The notes under the pieces were generated by a model that made no database searches, had not been told where the DNA came from, and saw nothing but the letters and a program-made list of their open reading frames with translations. From Acanthopleura granulata (taxonomy: Eukaryota; Mollusca; Polyplacophora; Chitonida; Chitonidae): DNA of 64,000 nt. A program made the position numbers and the translations under genes. The stretch covers positions 2,124,186-2,188,185 of the forward strand of contig JABBOT010000017.1 in NCBI GenBank assembly GCA_016165875.1. Reading direction: 5' to 3'. Positions 35,370 through 48,239 of the stretch are shown here, one piece after another (positions within the stretch are counted from its first letter, which is position 1; the number at the start of each line of letters is the position of its first letter).

Positions 35370-38083
35370 GGCTATGCCACAACGCCACGTTCAATGACAT
35401 TGAAAAGTAAATCGAAAGATAATGTATACTGGATACATTCTGACGGTATTTTTATTCGTTGTAATTTGGAGCGACCGTGAGAGAAGAATTAATTTGAAAT
35501 GTCTATTTTTGTCAGGTGAAAATTAACACGTGTAAAGTTTGTCTAATAATCTGGATGTCTAATAACCTTGTTATACGCTGTAAAGAACACTTGCTCAAAA
35601 TAGACAGTTGACCAGGCTGTTAACCTGGCCTGCCTGCAAGAGTCTGGTAAAAGGTCAAGGTCAACAAAGTGCAGCACCGTATAATTATTCTCCAGGGTTA
35701 TTATGGTATTCATTGATATTTTGTGCTGGGGAATACCACAATTAATTAGGCAGCCTGGGTTCGTTTCCGGACTAATTCCAACGTAGCATTCATAACAGAG
35801 TCCTGCCAATTAGAAGCATACTTATATGAGCTATAATGCACAGTCCGATGTAATTTGCAAAACAAGGGGTTCAAATCACCAAGAATTACGTATGTATTTT
35901 AGTTTAGCAGTATCTTGGAAATGAAGCACTCCTGAGGTATTTGTGAAACGACATCCTTCTAAAGTGACCAGTGTTTTTTTTTTTTTTCTGAAGTGCGTTT
36001 ACATGTAGCAATTTTACTCTGCGTTACCTTTGCCAATGGTCAAACCTTCCTCGGTCAAGTGTAAAAAAAAAGAACGGAAATCTTATCACCGCCACCGCAC
36101 CAATGCTAGATTGTCAACCTATTGGGGACGTACAAAAGAGTGAATTGCATGGGTACGAAGATCAGATTTCTGCGGTGGCTATTTAAGACTTAACAAAAAA
36201 CAAACGCATCACCAACTTCCAACCGATTTGTCTCGGAACGGTGCAGTTTCTCTCGTGAGTTACGACATTAGGAAAAGACGTCCCTATGGAAACCGTGGTC
36301 CTGTCAACGGATCCTACCGCTTTATTTGGCTGACCTTTTCCAAAACACCTGGGACTTCTTCATCTCTTAAGTACCAATCAATCAACCCCTTTGTGGGACA
36401 GCGTGGGTTTGGGTTTCATCTGATCCGATAGACCACCAGGGTCCATATTTAGTCCAAGGATATGTATTAACATCCACCGATGTTTTGTCATTTTTTTTGT
36501 TCCTGTTGTTGTTATGGTGGATATTTATATCTAAACAAAGGATTTAGTTATATTGTTTTTGTTTTGTTTTTTTACGGTTGATAACGATTGAATCACCATG
36601 AGGTGTTTCATTCTCTACGCTGTAGTCTTTTATATCAAAAGTATTTTTGCCTTACAAAACAGTGGTCAACACAACGAGCAGACGAAATAAGACTCTCTGG
36701 AGTAAAGCACCTAAGGCTTTCTTTATGTACTTTACAAACCCGCTGAATCAAACTTGGCTGTACTAGCTGGACCTGCTGTACGTTGAGGTTGGTCAACGGC
36801 CGCGTAAACAAGACTTTAGCCGATTAAACCAACTAGAACCCCATCAATAAAGAAACACCACGCTAATATTTGCGTAAAAATCAGAAGTTTTAAAAAGGTT
36901 TCATGGCTAAACACAGTTCCCTTGAAGTGGGTAATGTGGATTTTAACACCGTTGCCGTTCAAGAAATCAATACAGTTTTGTTAACCTGATCTTTTCGACA
37001 TAAATAAACTTATTCAGCGATTTTTGCCACATTAAGCAGTTTTACGGGTGGTAAATGTGAACACAATTCCGTGAAAAATGTAATAAAATACTCCCGAAAG
37101 CATCAAACCAATGTACAATCACAAAAACACGCAGAGATTTCAGCCTGCTTCCCCGCGGCGATTTCCACTTGTGTCACCACGGATTGTGAAGTGCCATTCA
37201 GTGCAGGGACGCCTTGACAAGGGCGTACAACATGTTCTAATATTGCAAACATGCACGGATCCACTGCTATTACTGCAGAGTATATTCACCTAGCGCTGAC
37301 CCAACATTTGGAAAGGCTTGCGAGAAAAAAAATCGTTTAAATTATTCAGTATTCCTCATCTACAAAACAAAGAACACGTGTTATACTATGGGTAGCATTA
37401 AATTTGCGCCAATTCATGCCATTGGAAATTCAACATGGCATCAGTTAAAAGGCAGCATTTCTGACAATGAACCCAGGTGGAGTATTAATCTATGTCTGGG
37501 TAAAAATGTCTTATCAGCATGTGTACGGATATATCCATTTGATAGCAGCGACTTTGATGTCGGCCACGGCCAGCCTACGGCATGTGATCACTGCTATGTG
37601 CACGACAACATTCAGCTCGTATTGCTACTCTGGCCAAGCTGTTTCACAAATGCCGCAAATCATTCTGACGGTTGTTGATTAAAGGGTATAGATGACATGG
37701 CACACCGGCAGTTCGATTGGATGTAGCACAGACAGACGTATAAATAAGAAAGTAACAGGATTGGGCAATGTTACATGTGCAGTAAAAGATAAATCTTTCC
37801 ATTCATCATGGCTTATGTTTATGCTAGTAAAATACTGCCATATGCCTGACTGGATAGGGCACTTGCCTTTCAATTACCAGAACGACCAGGAAAACTGGAG
37901 GCACAGGATCATATCCACACTTAGACATTGAATTAACCCATATAATGCAAGTGAAAAACTCTTGACAATGGCTTTAAAAACAAACAAATAAATAAATTAA
38001 TAAATACTGCCATAAATCAAACACCCAATCATGCTCAGCCACAGAGAGTTAATTAACTTGTGACAACTTACTTTATATTTCAC
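35370..38083. other. Intergenic, no gene recognised
   Basis: Poly-T tracts (35974, 36490, 36560) and scattered short open frames only. Confidence 0.5.
37962..38007 (+). repeat. Possible SINE tail remnant
   Basis: GACAATGGCTTTAAAAACAA followed by AATAAATAAATTAATAAAT resembles a decayed SINE tail. Confidence 0.3.
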
Positions 38084-38316
38084 GATATGCTGCAAACACT
38101 AAACCAGGGACTTGTTAACAAGTATTTAATGGTATGCTTCAAATACTATATTACAGGCCCTTTAATAAGTATTCCAATCATGTGCTACGAGTACTACACT
38201 GGAGGCATGTTAACAAGTGTTTAATGACATTCTACGAATACTATATTAGAATCCTTTTCAACAACTACTTAATCTATGAACAGTGCTTGTATTGGCAGTT
38301 TTTTAATACTCATTGG
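38084..38316 (+). repeat. Diverged 48-bp tandem array, four to five units
   Basis: Units start at 38084, 38132, 38180, 38227 and a partial at 38275; lengths 48, 48, 47, 48. Conserved features are a (T/A)ATGCT(A/T)C start, an (A/G)(A/G)TACTA(T/C)A block and a TTAACAAGT-TTTAAT end. Confidence 0.85.
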
Positions 38317-38514
38317 ACGATGAGTAGAATATTCTAATTCCGCTTATAAATTCCATGTCTTACGTTTCACGACATGGGACTTGGAATGTTCTTTCATTAC
38401 TGAAAAGTGGCATACGAATTTCGGACCTTGACGCTGAGATCTTTAGGTCAATGATAAGTGGCGTGTGCGCTCCATCACTTCACCACGAGGAAGACCACGA
38501 ATCGAGACGAAGCT

Positions 38515-38548
38515 GATTCAGGGCTATCGTAAATTCAGGGCTGTCGTA
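38515..38548 (+). repeat. 17-bp tandem duplication
   Basis: ATTCAGGGCTATCGTAA followed at once by ATTCAGGGCTGTCGTAT. Confidence 0.85.
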
Positions 38549-39125
38549 TTAAAGATACCGATCTGTCGTGTCTTACAAAACAGTTAAGAGAGATCGAGCG
38601 TCAGCAGAAACAGTAAATAATTAATGTCCATCCAGGGAGACATGATCGGGTGTTAACTTCCCTCAATTACTCTCGTCAGTTTAATTAGCGATGTTATAGA
38701 AACATTTTCAACACATTTAATTTGGCAGGCAGGTGTCACTTCATGCTTTTATGAATCATTAATAAGGGAATGCGTAGTTACAGGATATAGAGAAATCATA
38801 TGATCAAAAGGACCTGGAGTAGTGAATGTGATGTGGCCAGTAAAAGTCCCGGGCTCTCACTTGGGAGCTTTGTTAATGGGAACATTGTGTTACCGGCCTT
38901 CATTAAAGAAAGATCCCCATCGGTATACATAGTAGATGCAATTTCTCTTCCTATTGGATCTCTTGGCGTTAGCAAGGCAATATCTATTCAGCTAGCCCCA
39001 TTACCGACCAAAGTCCGTGACAGCATATACATCGTTCTCTAGAAATAAACATGCACATGCACTACCCAATGGAAAGATTAAATAAAACGAAATGCCATTA
39101 TAATATAAAAGACTGCAGTAGGAAG

Positions 39126-39250
39126 AGCAAAACCAGGGCAGTGGCGACACGGTGTGATTGTGGGTAAATGCACACAAGTAAATGTTGAAGCCCGGCCTCT
39201 GGTCAGCTTTGACATGTTTTTATGTGTGCTAACTTTGATTTAGATGTTAC
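39126..39250 (+). repeat. Dispersed family with AAGTCCGGCCTC core, copy A
   Basis: GCAGTGGCGACACGGTGTGA, GTAAATGCACACAAGTAAAT, GTTGAAGCCCGGCCTCTGGT, then a T-rich tail. Aligns with 47430-47555 and 48318-48455. Confidence 0.7.
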
Positions 39251-40554
39251 TTTCAGCATTAATTCCTTTGTCTTATATTGAGCAGATGAGAACTTTAGCT
39301 AACCCATTATGCTGGTCGACAGATGAGACGATATAACGATTGTAATTTTTAACCCTCCGCCAACACTGGCCGTTCAGTTTCTCATACAATTTTCTCTGAA
39401 GTGGCATATTCCTTTTCTGTGCCCTTGGTTATTTTTCTCAAGGCTTTGCATATCATATAAGCTCTTTTTTCTCTGAACGACTGGTGAGCAAAGACATCTC
39501 TTGGGTTCCTTAGGAAACTCCCATCAAACTAGCGCGATTTATGAGCTTAGTTATGTAGAAAGAACTTTTGAGGGGTTTGGGATAGAGTCTACTTTGTCTC
39601 ATTAACGCAGACTCCTTAACACAGACACTACAAGTAAATCTAGCCTTCGTCACTGACAATGTAAAATGTCGGCAACAATAACAGTGCTGTGGATCGAACG
39701 CTAAGGAGACAGCATTCAGTGGCTACAACAATGCCGTACAGCAAGCAAGTTTGCGAACAGTGTGAAAACCTGTACTACGTGTGTACGAGGGAACACTTCT
39801 TCTAAGAATAGCTCACCGATTCTATAGGTTTACAGGAAACTTTCGCGTGAGGAGGGTTAATTTGTGCCCAGTTTCCTCGGGTCAAAGACAAATGGCTTTG
39901 AAAGTCAAAGCAGCAGATAAACGGAGTATAGGCGGAGGGAAACGACCTCATTGCGTCGATGGAACCTTCCCTCGCAGGTTACATCACGCGAGATTCTGCC
40001 GAGACGCGAAACTTGCCCCAGACGTATACATCGAGCAATGTGTTTATGTATATATATGAAGGTGATGGAGACTGGGCAGGCTGCCAGCATCGGAATCTCT
40101 CCAGAGAGAACGGTGTTGATAACACCTATAGACATTCTCGTATAAGGATTGCTGGCGGAGTCGTCGACAAGATCAGGCCGGGATCAGCCCCAAATACAGA
40201 AGCTTCGCAACATAGTTATGGTCGGTATCTATGTGTATGTATAGTAAACATGGGAAAAACTGCAAGCTTTTTGTCTTTCGGAACAGGGCATTACTCTTCT
40301 TAGTGGCCATTTAGCAACGATGTAGACATGTACATATGGAGAACAACATGTTTTTGTCTTTCGGACATTTCTCGATTAAGTCGTTATCTTTACACCATGT
40401 AGCATAGATATATATACACAGTGATGACGATGTATATGCAATTAGAGTAAACATAGCAGAACTATATATTGCCTTTCTTTCGGAACTCCTATCAGTATTT
40501 AGCGCAGATATATACATAACACGATTGGTGTCAATACTGATACATATTAGAGTC
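39251..40554. other. Intergenic, no gene recognised
   Basis: Overlapping short open frames near 39.8-40.3 kb on both strands, none recognisable. Confidence 0.5.
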
Positions 40555-40663
40555 GAGATCGCGGACAACGGGGCACGTCACCGCCTTGAGATCGCGGACA
40601 ACCGGGCACGTCACCGTCTTGAGATCGCGGACAACCGGACACGTCACCACCTTGAGAAAGCGG
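40555..40663 (+). repeat. 33-bp tandem repeat, three copies plus a partial
   Basis: Units at 40555-40587, 40588-40620 and 40621-40653, each starting GAGATCGCGGACAACCG and containing CACGTCACC; a partial (GAGAAAGCGG) follows. Copies differ at one to four positions. The period is a multiple of three and two minus-strand frames stay open through it (11-residue repeats such as CPVVRDLK), but neither is otherwise gene-like. Confidence 0.95.
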
Positions 40664-41469
40664 CAAGCAGACGACGAGGCCAAAGTTAACATGGTAAGGG
40701 ATAGGAAAATGAACAACACTGGAGAATATTCTGAAAATCACGGCTGATAATAACCTGGAATTCCTGTATGTTTTACTACAGAACAATCTGTATAGCATAC
40801 ATAAATCGTGAACGTTAACGAAACCTAGTATAGGACTTGAAGTCCGTGAACCAGAGTTCCCTATTAGATTCCATGTCATTTTGACAACGTTTTCACCGCT
40901 GTGTCTTCGCGAGCAAAGCATGTGGGGGCGAGTAAAACAGTCAATGCCCGGATGTCCGGGGACTCGAATAGTAAACGCAGTGAATCCAGATGTTTATTTT
41001 TCCTTTGAAAACTTTAACGCTGTTCTTTACAGTCGCCCTCTTTATGATATTTAGCTTCTATATACAAGCAGTTGAAAGGCGCCCTCACAGGAAAGTGTAG
41101 GGTGATGGAGCATATAAAGCAGCAACTGGTGCAGCCAGTGTACTGTGAAGCAGACACCATTTTATAACATTTTCATTTTTTATGGTATAAAAGTGGTAAA
41201 GGATGAGACGTAGGGTACCTGCATGTGAAGTTGCCACAAACTAGAAACTTCTAATAACATACACGTGGGCATAGAAATTATTAGATAAACAAAATAAAAC
41301 TCAAACTTAGAGATAGCTAAACAAGGCCAGATGACCTCAGTATTTGTGTTTTGATAAAGAAAAACTTAACGACTTGGTAAATCGTTTAACTACGCCTGGT
41401 ATGACAGTAGGTCTATTTAGACCGCGAAAAGTACGCGAACAAGCTGTGTTCTGACTGACGTAAACATAT

Positions 41470-42172
41470 ACAGGTGCTGTGTTATGACAGAAATCCATAA
41501 AAATGTTGTGTTATTAAATAAATGAATAAATATATATATAGATAAAGGCGCTGTGTTATGTCACAAATAAACACGGTAACCATTGTCCGGCGAGAAAGGC
41601 AAACACATGGAAGTGTTGGGTTACAATGCTCACACATATGGCAGTATTTGTGTACACATGCCAAAGAACATGCTCCTGTAGTCCTGTGTGATAACTGGGA
41701 CTTAAAAAGATGTTTTTTTTTCTATGATTGCTAAACACAAGGGCGTGTTGTCATATGCGGTAAATAAACACATAACAACGTGCCGCTCTGTAATATGAAA
41801 AATACGCGGTATACTATTAAAAACTCAATAACGCAATGGGATATACGATAAAAAAACAAAATAGCACGTTTGTGGTATGTGATAAATAAATACAAGAACA
41901 TGTTGAGGAATGTGATACAAGAGCGTCTTATCGTATGTGGTAAATAAGACCATATTTGCGTGTGTATTTCCATACAAATTGGGGTATAAAATTAACATTC
42001 ACATGGATATATGGTGTAATGTATGATGAATAAAGACAATAACGTGTCGTGGTATATGATAACTAAATGCCAGAACATACTGTGGTGTGAGATAACGAAA
42101 CACGACACCAGTAAATACTGTGGTGTGAGATAACGAAACACGACACCAGTGAATACTGTGGTGTGAGATATA
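41470..42172 (+). repeat. Decayed minisatellite array, units about 32-38 bp
   Basis: Variants of GTGTTGTGGTATGTGATAAA followed by TAAACACAAGAAC recur about fifteen times, for example at 41473, 41551, 41745, 41868, 41931, 42011 and 42044. The right end (42079-42172) consists of two nearly identical 38-bp units plus a partial (ACTGTGGTGTGAGATAACGA), so the array is oldest on the left and freshest on the right. Confidence 0.8.
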
Positions 42173-43344
42173 AACTAAACCCGAAGATATTATTGGACAG
42201 TCTCTGCCTGCCTGCAGTATAATCCGGACCATTTAGGCGCCGAAGCCAACTACCTCGCCGGATTGAATGAGACCAAACCATCGCTCAGTGATCGTGTCCA
42301 TGACACTTCCAAGGGATTTACAGACTAACTAGTGCACTGAGGGTGTTAATCAGCCCACAGATGCTCCGTTCAAAAGGGGTCAATCGAACCCCAGTCACAG
42401 TATTACTCCCTAATTCCGAAGGGCACATTGGATGTCCTCCAACACCTCCCCACCTCACACATTCTTACCCACTCCCTCAACCATTCCTGCTTTATAGTAT
42501 ACTGCGCGCCGTTCGACTACATCTAGAACCGCGCGAAGACAGGGATCGAATGGAAATGGTCTCCAGCTCTGAAAAATTTATTTGCCCTGCTAATTCCAAG
42601 GACAACGGTCATAAAGCGGCTTCTCTGTCCAGCAGGCCAGTTTAGTTGACCGCTACTACTTAGGCTTCCCTAAATTAGGCGCCTCGTCTGACGAACTAAC
42701 CTTTGGTATTCAGCGATATGACAGCGCCGTGTGTGTGTGGGATGCTGCGTTACCTTGGAAACCCAACAGAGAGAGAGACATAGCGAGAGAGAGGTGCAGG
42801 TAGAGAGACCCTTCATTTGAGCAACACCAAAAGCGCAGATAGCCAGCGTTTGTTTTATCGTAAATATGACCATAGGATCAATACCCTTTTCAGCTGCTAG
42901 CCTCCAATGTCAGACCGAGGTTCTAAGTAATATCTCTAATGACAGCCGGCGGGTGGAAGGGGGTGTGGGTTGACGACGCTGGGCGGCATGGGGAAGGCGG
43001 GCATTACCCTGCGGGTAGAAGCAACTCAGTGTGAAGTGAAGATCTGGAAGGCGACGGAGCGTGGGTAAGGTTCCGAGCGGAATAGAACGAGAGCACTCCG
43101 TGAAGAATGGCGCACATTTCTCCGCGTAATGGAGACGCTGGTCCAAGCTGGATCGACTGCAGTTCTCTTTGTAATACCTGAGTATTAGGATGCCAGTTTT
43201 CTGGAGGAAATTCGTTGTGACCAAGGAAGGAAAAATACACTAAACAGTATGAGTTTAATGGGCATACACGGTGTTACTTCTTACACACTTACATGTACGT
43301 GGACAGTTAGAGTGAAACCCTAACTAAGCTAAATCGACGATTAA
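42173..43344. other. Intergenic with possible SINE remnants and a GC-rich patch
   Basis: GGGGTCAATCGAACCCCAGT near 42377 and AGGGATCGAATGG near 42541 resemble reversed or degenerate B boxes. A GA-rich tract lies at 42768-42810. The GC-rich patch at 42940-43140 holds the weak exon candidate. Confidence 0.35.
42988..43064 (+). other. Weak candidate coding exon (Kozak ATG to GTAAGG donor)
   Basis: GCGGCATGGGG gives a strong start context and the frame stays open for 25 codons (peptide includes ITLRVEATQCEVKIWK) to GG|GTAAGG at 43065. The local composition is GC-rich. The peptide is not recognised, no partner exon was seen, and both strands are open here, so coding status is doubtful. Confidence 0.15.
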
Positions 43345-43440
43345 ATTATTTATTTATTTGATTGATGTTTTACACCATACTCAAAAATATTTCACTTGTG
43401 CGACGGTGGCCAGCATTATGGTTGGAGGAACCCTACACTG
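43345..43440 (-). repeat. SINE fragment, mollusc type, minus orientation
   Basis: Plus strand: TTATTTATTTGATTGATG, TTTTACACCATACTCAAAAA, TATTTCACTTGTGCGACGGT, GGCCAGCATTATGGTTGGAG. The match ends in the core. Confidence 0.88.
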
Positions 43441-46272
43441 ACAAGAAGTCGGATTTCACCAATAACCTGTGGCCATTTGCCAACCATCACGCCGTCGTCA
43501 AGGCTCTGGTTTCATTCCCTATGCTGCAGTTGTTTATAATAAATTACTTTAGGTGGAAAAGGCTCCCCGATAATTTATTTAACAGAAAGGAATGCGTATT
43601 AAAGAGGAACAGGGGACGATAGCTATTTATGTCTCAAGTGAAACACAATCCTTTCCTCTCATCCATGAAAACTGTTCGCCTTGACAACAATGTCGATTGT
43701 GTGCCCTTTCGGCTTGCAGTGGGAAAATAGGGAAGCAGGATGCCTGTCTATGGACATCAGACTTTCATCAGGTCTTTGATGTTATAAAGCAAGTAAATAC
43801 ACGTTACTGCTGATGTATTTTAGCCACTGGGTGAAGATTTGTACGGCATTGTCAAGAATTTTCACCGATACGATGTTCGTTGGTGAATACAGGGGTGCTC
43901 AGTTTAATCCACAGATCTCTGGCAAATTGCTGGCCGGCTTTCCCACATTCGACGCACACGTGTACCCGCCATATTGGTGGAAGGCAAGAGTTCCACAACG
44001 GAATTGCACAGAGACTGCACAAAGACCCACACGAGCAGTGTCGACCCGCTACTATCATCAAGATCTCAGAAACACTTAGCGGCGAGCAATCTGTAACATT
44101 CCCTGTCAAAGGCAGATGGGTTATGACAGTAGGGGTAAGAATGAAATATCATAGAATCATGGAACAGCTGATTTCTCAATGGTTTAATGGTAACTTTATT
44201 AAACCTTGCACGTGGTTTATCGATTTGTGGTTCGATCGAATGTCACTTGATTAATTGAGCTGCTCTGATCATGTCCATTTGGTGGTTCGTGAAGTTGCTC
44301 TGTGACCATTTGAAAGATGTAGATGAATGACTTAACCCCAATGATGTTTCAGAGGTTCATCGACTAGACTTGCTCGAAAAACATATTGCTCTCTCAAAGC
44401 TCTGCATGCAGGCGTTCATTTTGCATTTTGGGAACATACGCTGCTCTAGTTTGCAATAACTGCAACGGTTGACTTTTTACTGCATTCAAAAGATCTGCAA
44501 CGCGAAGTGAATGCGAGTCACGGGCTTACGCAAAAGGGTCCACATTGCAGTATAAGGCGTCTTTTCTTGCCTGACGTTACAGTGCGTGTGTATTACCTGA
44601 GTGTTTAGTGACCACACATGCGCGGAGAAGTGTGACGTACTCTAGGGAAAAAAACAAGAAAAAGCACATGGCTTCGTACCTCCTTGTTAAAGGCGAGAAG
44701 GAGTCTTCCGAGCTCCCTATTGAAAACACTTCCCTGAAATAAGCCTCATTACTGAATGCGTGTGCTTCCAATGCTCTTCTCACTGTAAACGCTCCATAGG
44801 CAAGAACAAATTACACCTCGTGTATATACAACATTGTAATGGCAGGTACCATTACCTGAAAATCAGGGTTGCAAAGGCGCTTAGATAAAGATTATTAATT
44901 ATGTTCAGTTTGCAAATGCAGCAGGCACATTCTATCGTACTCCATTTGTCATCTCCTATAAAGGTTTTCCTGTTCCACTCCATTCCCAATCACCACAAAC
45001 TCTCCTTCACTCGGACAAAAGCTCTGTGTACAGTTTGCACAGCCGGACGCCATGTTTGATCAGCATGTGTGATGTCGCTGCTCTGTTTCTACTCACTATG
45101 TTGTACAGTCTATATCGTAAGCCTGCGTACACCGAGGTTTGCTGGTGAAATAAGCATCCTCAATCGGGGACTGCTTCATTTTCATTGTATTTGTGTTAGT
45201 GTTTCTTAAATATGAAAAAAATAAGGATTTGTGGTAAGTTTAGATCAGTGGTGTCTACCAAATTGCTGCAAACATCATTGATGCATAACTGTCGTTACGT
45301 GATGAGGCTAAATGGGAAGAGAGGGCTAGTAATTTGGGGGATATTCAACCATTTCCATGAGCAGTTAATCTAACACTTCAACTGCGGTAAATTGACAAGA
45401 AGCCTGATTTCAAATGTTATCCATACAAAAACCTGCAAGTTATCACACTGTCCTAGTTTTTACTTGTTTCGCTCTTGTCTTTCATATCACGACATGTTGC
45501 CGATAGTGATGGTTTCGCGTGTTTCGCCCGTGACAGCCCGTGACATGTCAACATTTTTACCTCACTCTGTCCTATGGCACATCCTACTGTGCGCTAACCG
45601 GACAACCGTTTAAAGCCCTAATGGAGAACGCATGTTTTCAGTTTATACCACGGTCAGCTGCTTCTGTGATGAATTTTTCTGCACGTCGGGGAATTGTCTC
45701 CTATCTAAATATCGCCCTTTTGCAGTCTATCTTAGAAACCGGTAGAGTACGCCGCCTGTCATCCCTTTATTAGGTAATGAATGAGCCTCGGCCACGATTC
45801 CGATATACTCCTGCCGCACAAACACAATATAAAGCCGTCTGAAGCTTTGGATCTACCAATGACATCTTTTTCCCGATACCAGCTTGCCTTGACATGTCAT
45901 GCAGATTTGAATTCCGAACAGGTTTTACCCATTGATTTATTTTCCTGTCAAGACGCTCTGACTTGACTGTAGGAATACCAAGTTATTGCCGCACATCTGT
46001 TGCGCGCCTGTGTATATAACGACCGTTTTCACAGGGAAAATAAGTAACTATATATCACACCCCGCTATACGAAGAAAAATAAAGCCCAGGAGAACAAATC
46101 AATCCTTATGAATCCAGAGTAAGAAAAAGTGGGGAAAAAAGAAAGCAATACACACTGAAAGCTAAACCTGGCAGATTAATTCGCTCGCTGCAGGCAGAGG
46201 CTGTCCAGAGTTGACTTGCCGGCTTTGTAAAACAGTGAGAACCTGTCCGATAGCCGACAAGACAAATCCAAG
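43441..46272. other. Intergenic, no gene recognised
   Basis: Several overlapping frames of 60-124 codons on both strands (43.8-44.25 kb) without recognisable domains. Confidence 0.5.
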
Positions 46273-46337
46273 ATGGCGGCAGCAGAAGGTCCCAGGGATC
46301 CGCTATCACACAGAGAGATTTTCCAGGCCGATCAATC
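46273..46337 (+). other. Candidate first coding exon (ATG in a YY1-type motif, followed by a donor)
   Basis: The sequence CCAAGATGGCGGCAGC is both a strong Kozak start and a YY1-type motif, which often sits at translation starts of animal housekeeping genes. From this ATG 21 codons are open (peptide begins MAAAEGPRDPLSHRE) to a good donor, TC|GTAAGC, at 46338; without splicing the frame would stop at TAA, 46339-46341. An in-frame TAA lies about 60 bases upstream. I do not recognise the peptide and see no matching second exon. It could equally be chance. Confidence 0.3.
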
Positions 46338-47429
46338 GTAAGCACTATGTCACCACCTTTCCGATCAGTGTCAGCGAGACCGGCTAAAACAGATTCTCGT
46401 AAGATCAATCCTGCTTTAAAACGAAGCTCAGAGACAAGGAAATGATGCCAAATGCTCTGGACCCATCGCGGCTAGCACTGGAAGGCAGCTTTCGGTGCGT
46501 AACACGAGAGAAGGCAACAGAAGGAAGAAGTGAATCTCATGGCACATGCTGCAGCTTGCATTCCTAAGCCGTCGCATTTTATTTTATTTTTTTCCTACAT
46601 ATACGGGGCAACATATGTTTACCTCAAACACACTGGTATTTGCAAATGTTGCTGAAAATCGATGATATTGTACTGTATGTTTATATTTACATTTAAATAT
46701 GACTTTAGCCCCCGTAAAAAACCACTTCAATAAAGTCGTATTTTTAGCATGAAGCAACGTTTTACATGAGGCAAAAAGTGCGCATTGGTCGTCCAGCTAT
46801 TTGGCATGCGCTGTACTAAAGTACAAATAATAACAAGGGTTTGGGTTCTGCCGAAAGGAAATTTTTGTAGGTTATACTCATATGCCGTATAATTTACAGT
46901 AGAAAGAATAGGTCGAGTGTAAAGTCGGCGGTATGCTGAGTTAGTTAGACAAATAGACTATGTAACTATAAGAAACACTAATGTGAAGTCAAGAAGGTAC
47001 ACTACAAACAGTACAATGGAGAGAATCATATCTATACTTTGTGCTACAGTGCATTTTCTGTCGTGCTTCGATCTACAATTCACGCTACAGTGACCAATAT
47101 GCTGAATGCTAAATGTACAATTTGTGCTGTCAACTCGCAAATCTTTGCCCGAGGATAAATTTCCAGTTTCATTAACACAATCGATATCGCGAGGTTTAAA
47201 CATATATCATGTTTGAGGAACACTTTACAACCTGGGACCCAAAAGTGCATTTACCATGGTGACGTGTCTCATAATTCTAAGCCATCATAAAAGATACGTC
47301 ACAAGCACGCTGTGGCTGCTTCGTAAGACTGTTCTCATGTGTTCAGACAGTTTTTGGCTTGGTAAGCAAGGAGTTTGATAAATATGTCATGTGTAACAAG
47401 TCCACAGCGTATTCAATTTCGAACACTCA
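46338..47429. other. Intergenic, no gene recognised
   Basis: AT-rich; nothing recognised. Confidence 0.5.
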
Positions 47430-47555
47430 AAATGTAAAACGAGAGCAGCATCGACAGTGTGCTAGGTGGCAAATGAATACACATGATCGCTGAAGTCCGG
47501 CCTCTTGCAAATTTAGCTCAGTTAGGACTTTATTCTAACTGTTCATGTAAATGCT
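47430..47555 (+). repeat. Dispersed family with AAGTCCGGCCTC core, copy B
   Basis: AGCATCGACAGTGTGCTAGG, GGCAAATGAATACACATGAT, CGCTGAAGTCCGGCCTCTTG, TTTAGCTCAGTTAGGACTTT, ATTCTAACTGTTCATGTAAA. Probably a SINE-like element. Confidence 0.8.
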
Positions 47556-47680
47556 TCAAAAGAAACGACTTACATCCCAGTTCGCACCAAAATTAGGAAA
47601 AAAACATTGTCATGTTAAAAAACTTGCCCGCTGTGCCACAGGTGGACAGTTCTTGACGAGGGCACATTAAAGCACTATCG

Positions 47681-47823
47681 GGGTGTCCGTGGTCGCGGGA
47701 GCTAGCGCGCTAGCACGGCGTAATGATGGTCGTTGGATTTGGCATGGCTCTGCCCGATTTCCTTTCACAGTGAAATACTCTAGAATACGGCGTGAAACGC
47801 CAGTCAAATAAATGAATTAATTA
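47681..47823 (+). repeat. SINE, mollusc type, with tRNA-like head and internal deletion
   Basis: Head GAGCTAGCGCGCTAGCACGG (A-box region), then directly GATGGTCGTTGGATTTGG, CTCTGCCCGATTTCCTTTCA, GAATACGGCGTGAAACGCCA, GTCAAATAAATG. The region between A box and core, including the B box, is deleted. Confidence 0.88.
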
Positions 47824-48239
47824 AAACTCGATCAAATACATAAACAAATAATGATGACGATAAGCAATTGGATTTTTAGATAATTTGATACATACAGTCA
47901 TGTGTACCGGGACGCGCGTTTCACGTCCGAGAGTTCTCGGGTTTTGATGCGACGGCTGTAAACCAAAGATCGGTTCTCATCATTAAAGGCATTTTAGTAG
48001 GCTTTCTGTGCTTAATGTGTTTGCCTTGGCTAATAAATCCTAGGCAGCCTAATAAATGTACCGGTAATATTGCTCCTATTAATACTGGTACTGCTATGTG
48101 CCTTTCGTTTTTGTTTTTTTACGATTGCGTCATTGCTGCTCAGTCCTGCTGTAAGCTGCACACAGTCGAAAAGTCGATTTGTATCACTCTGTCGGGCACA
48201 TGAAGACTTCTTCAAGAGATAGACAACGATGTCCTCATA

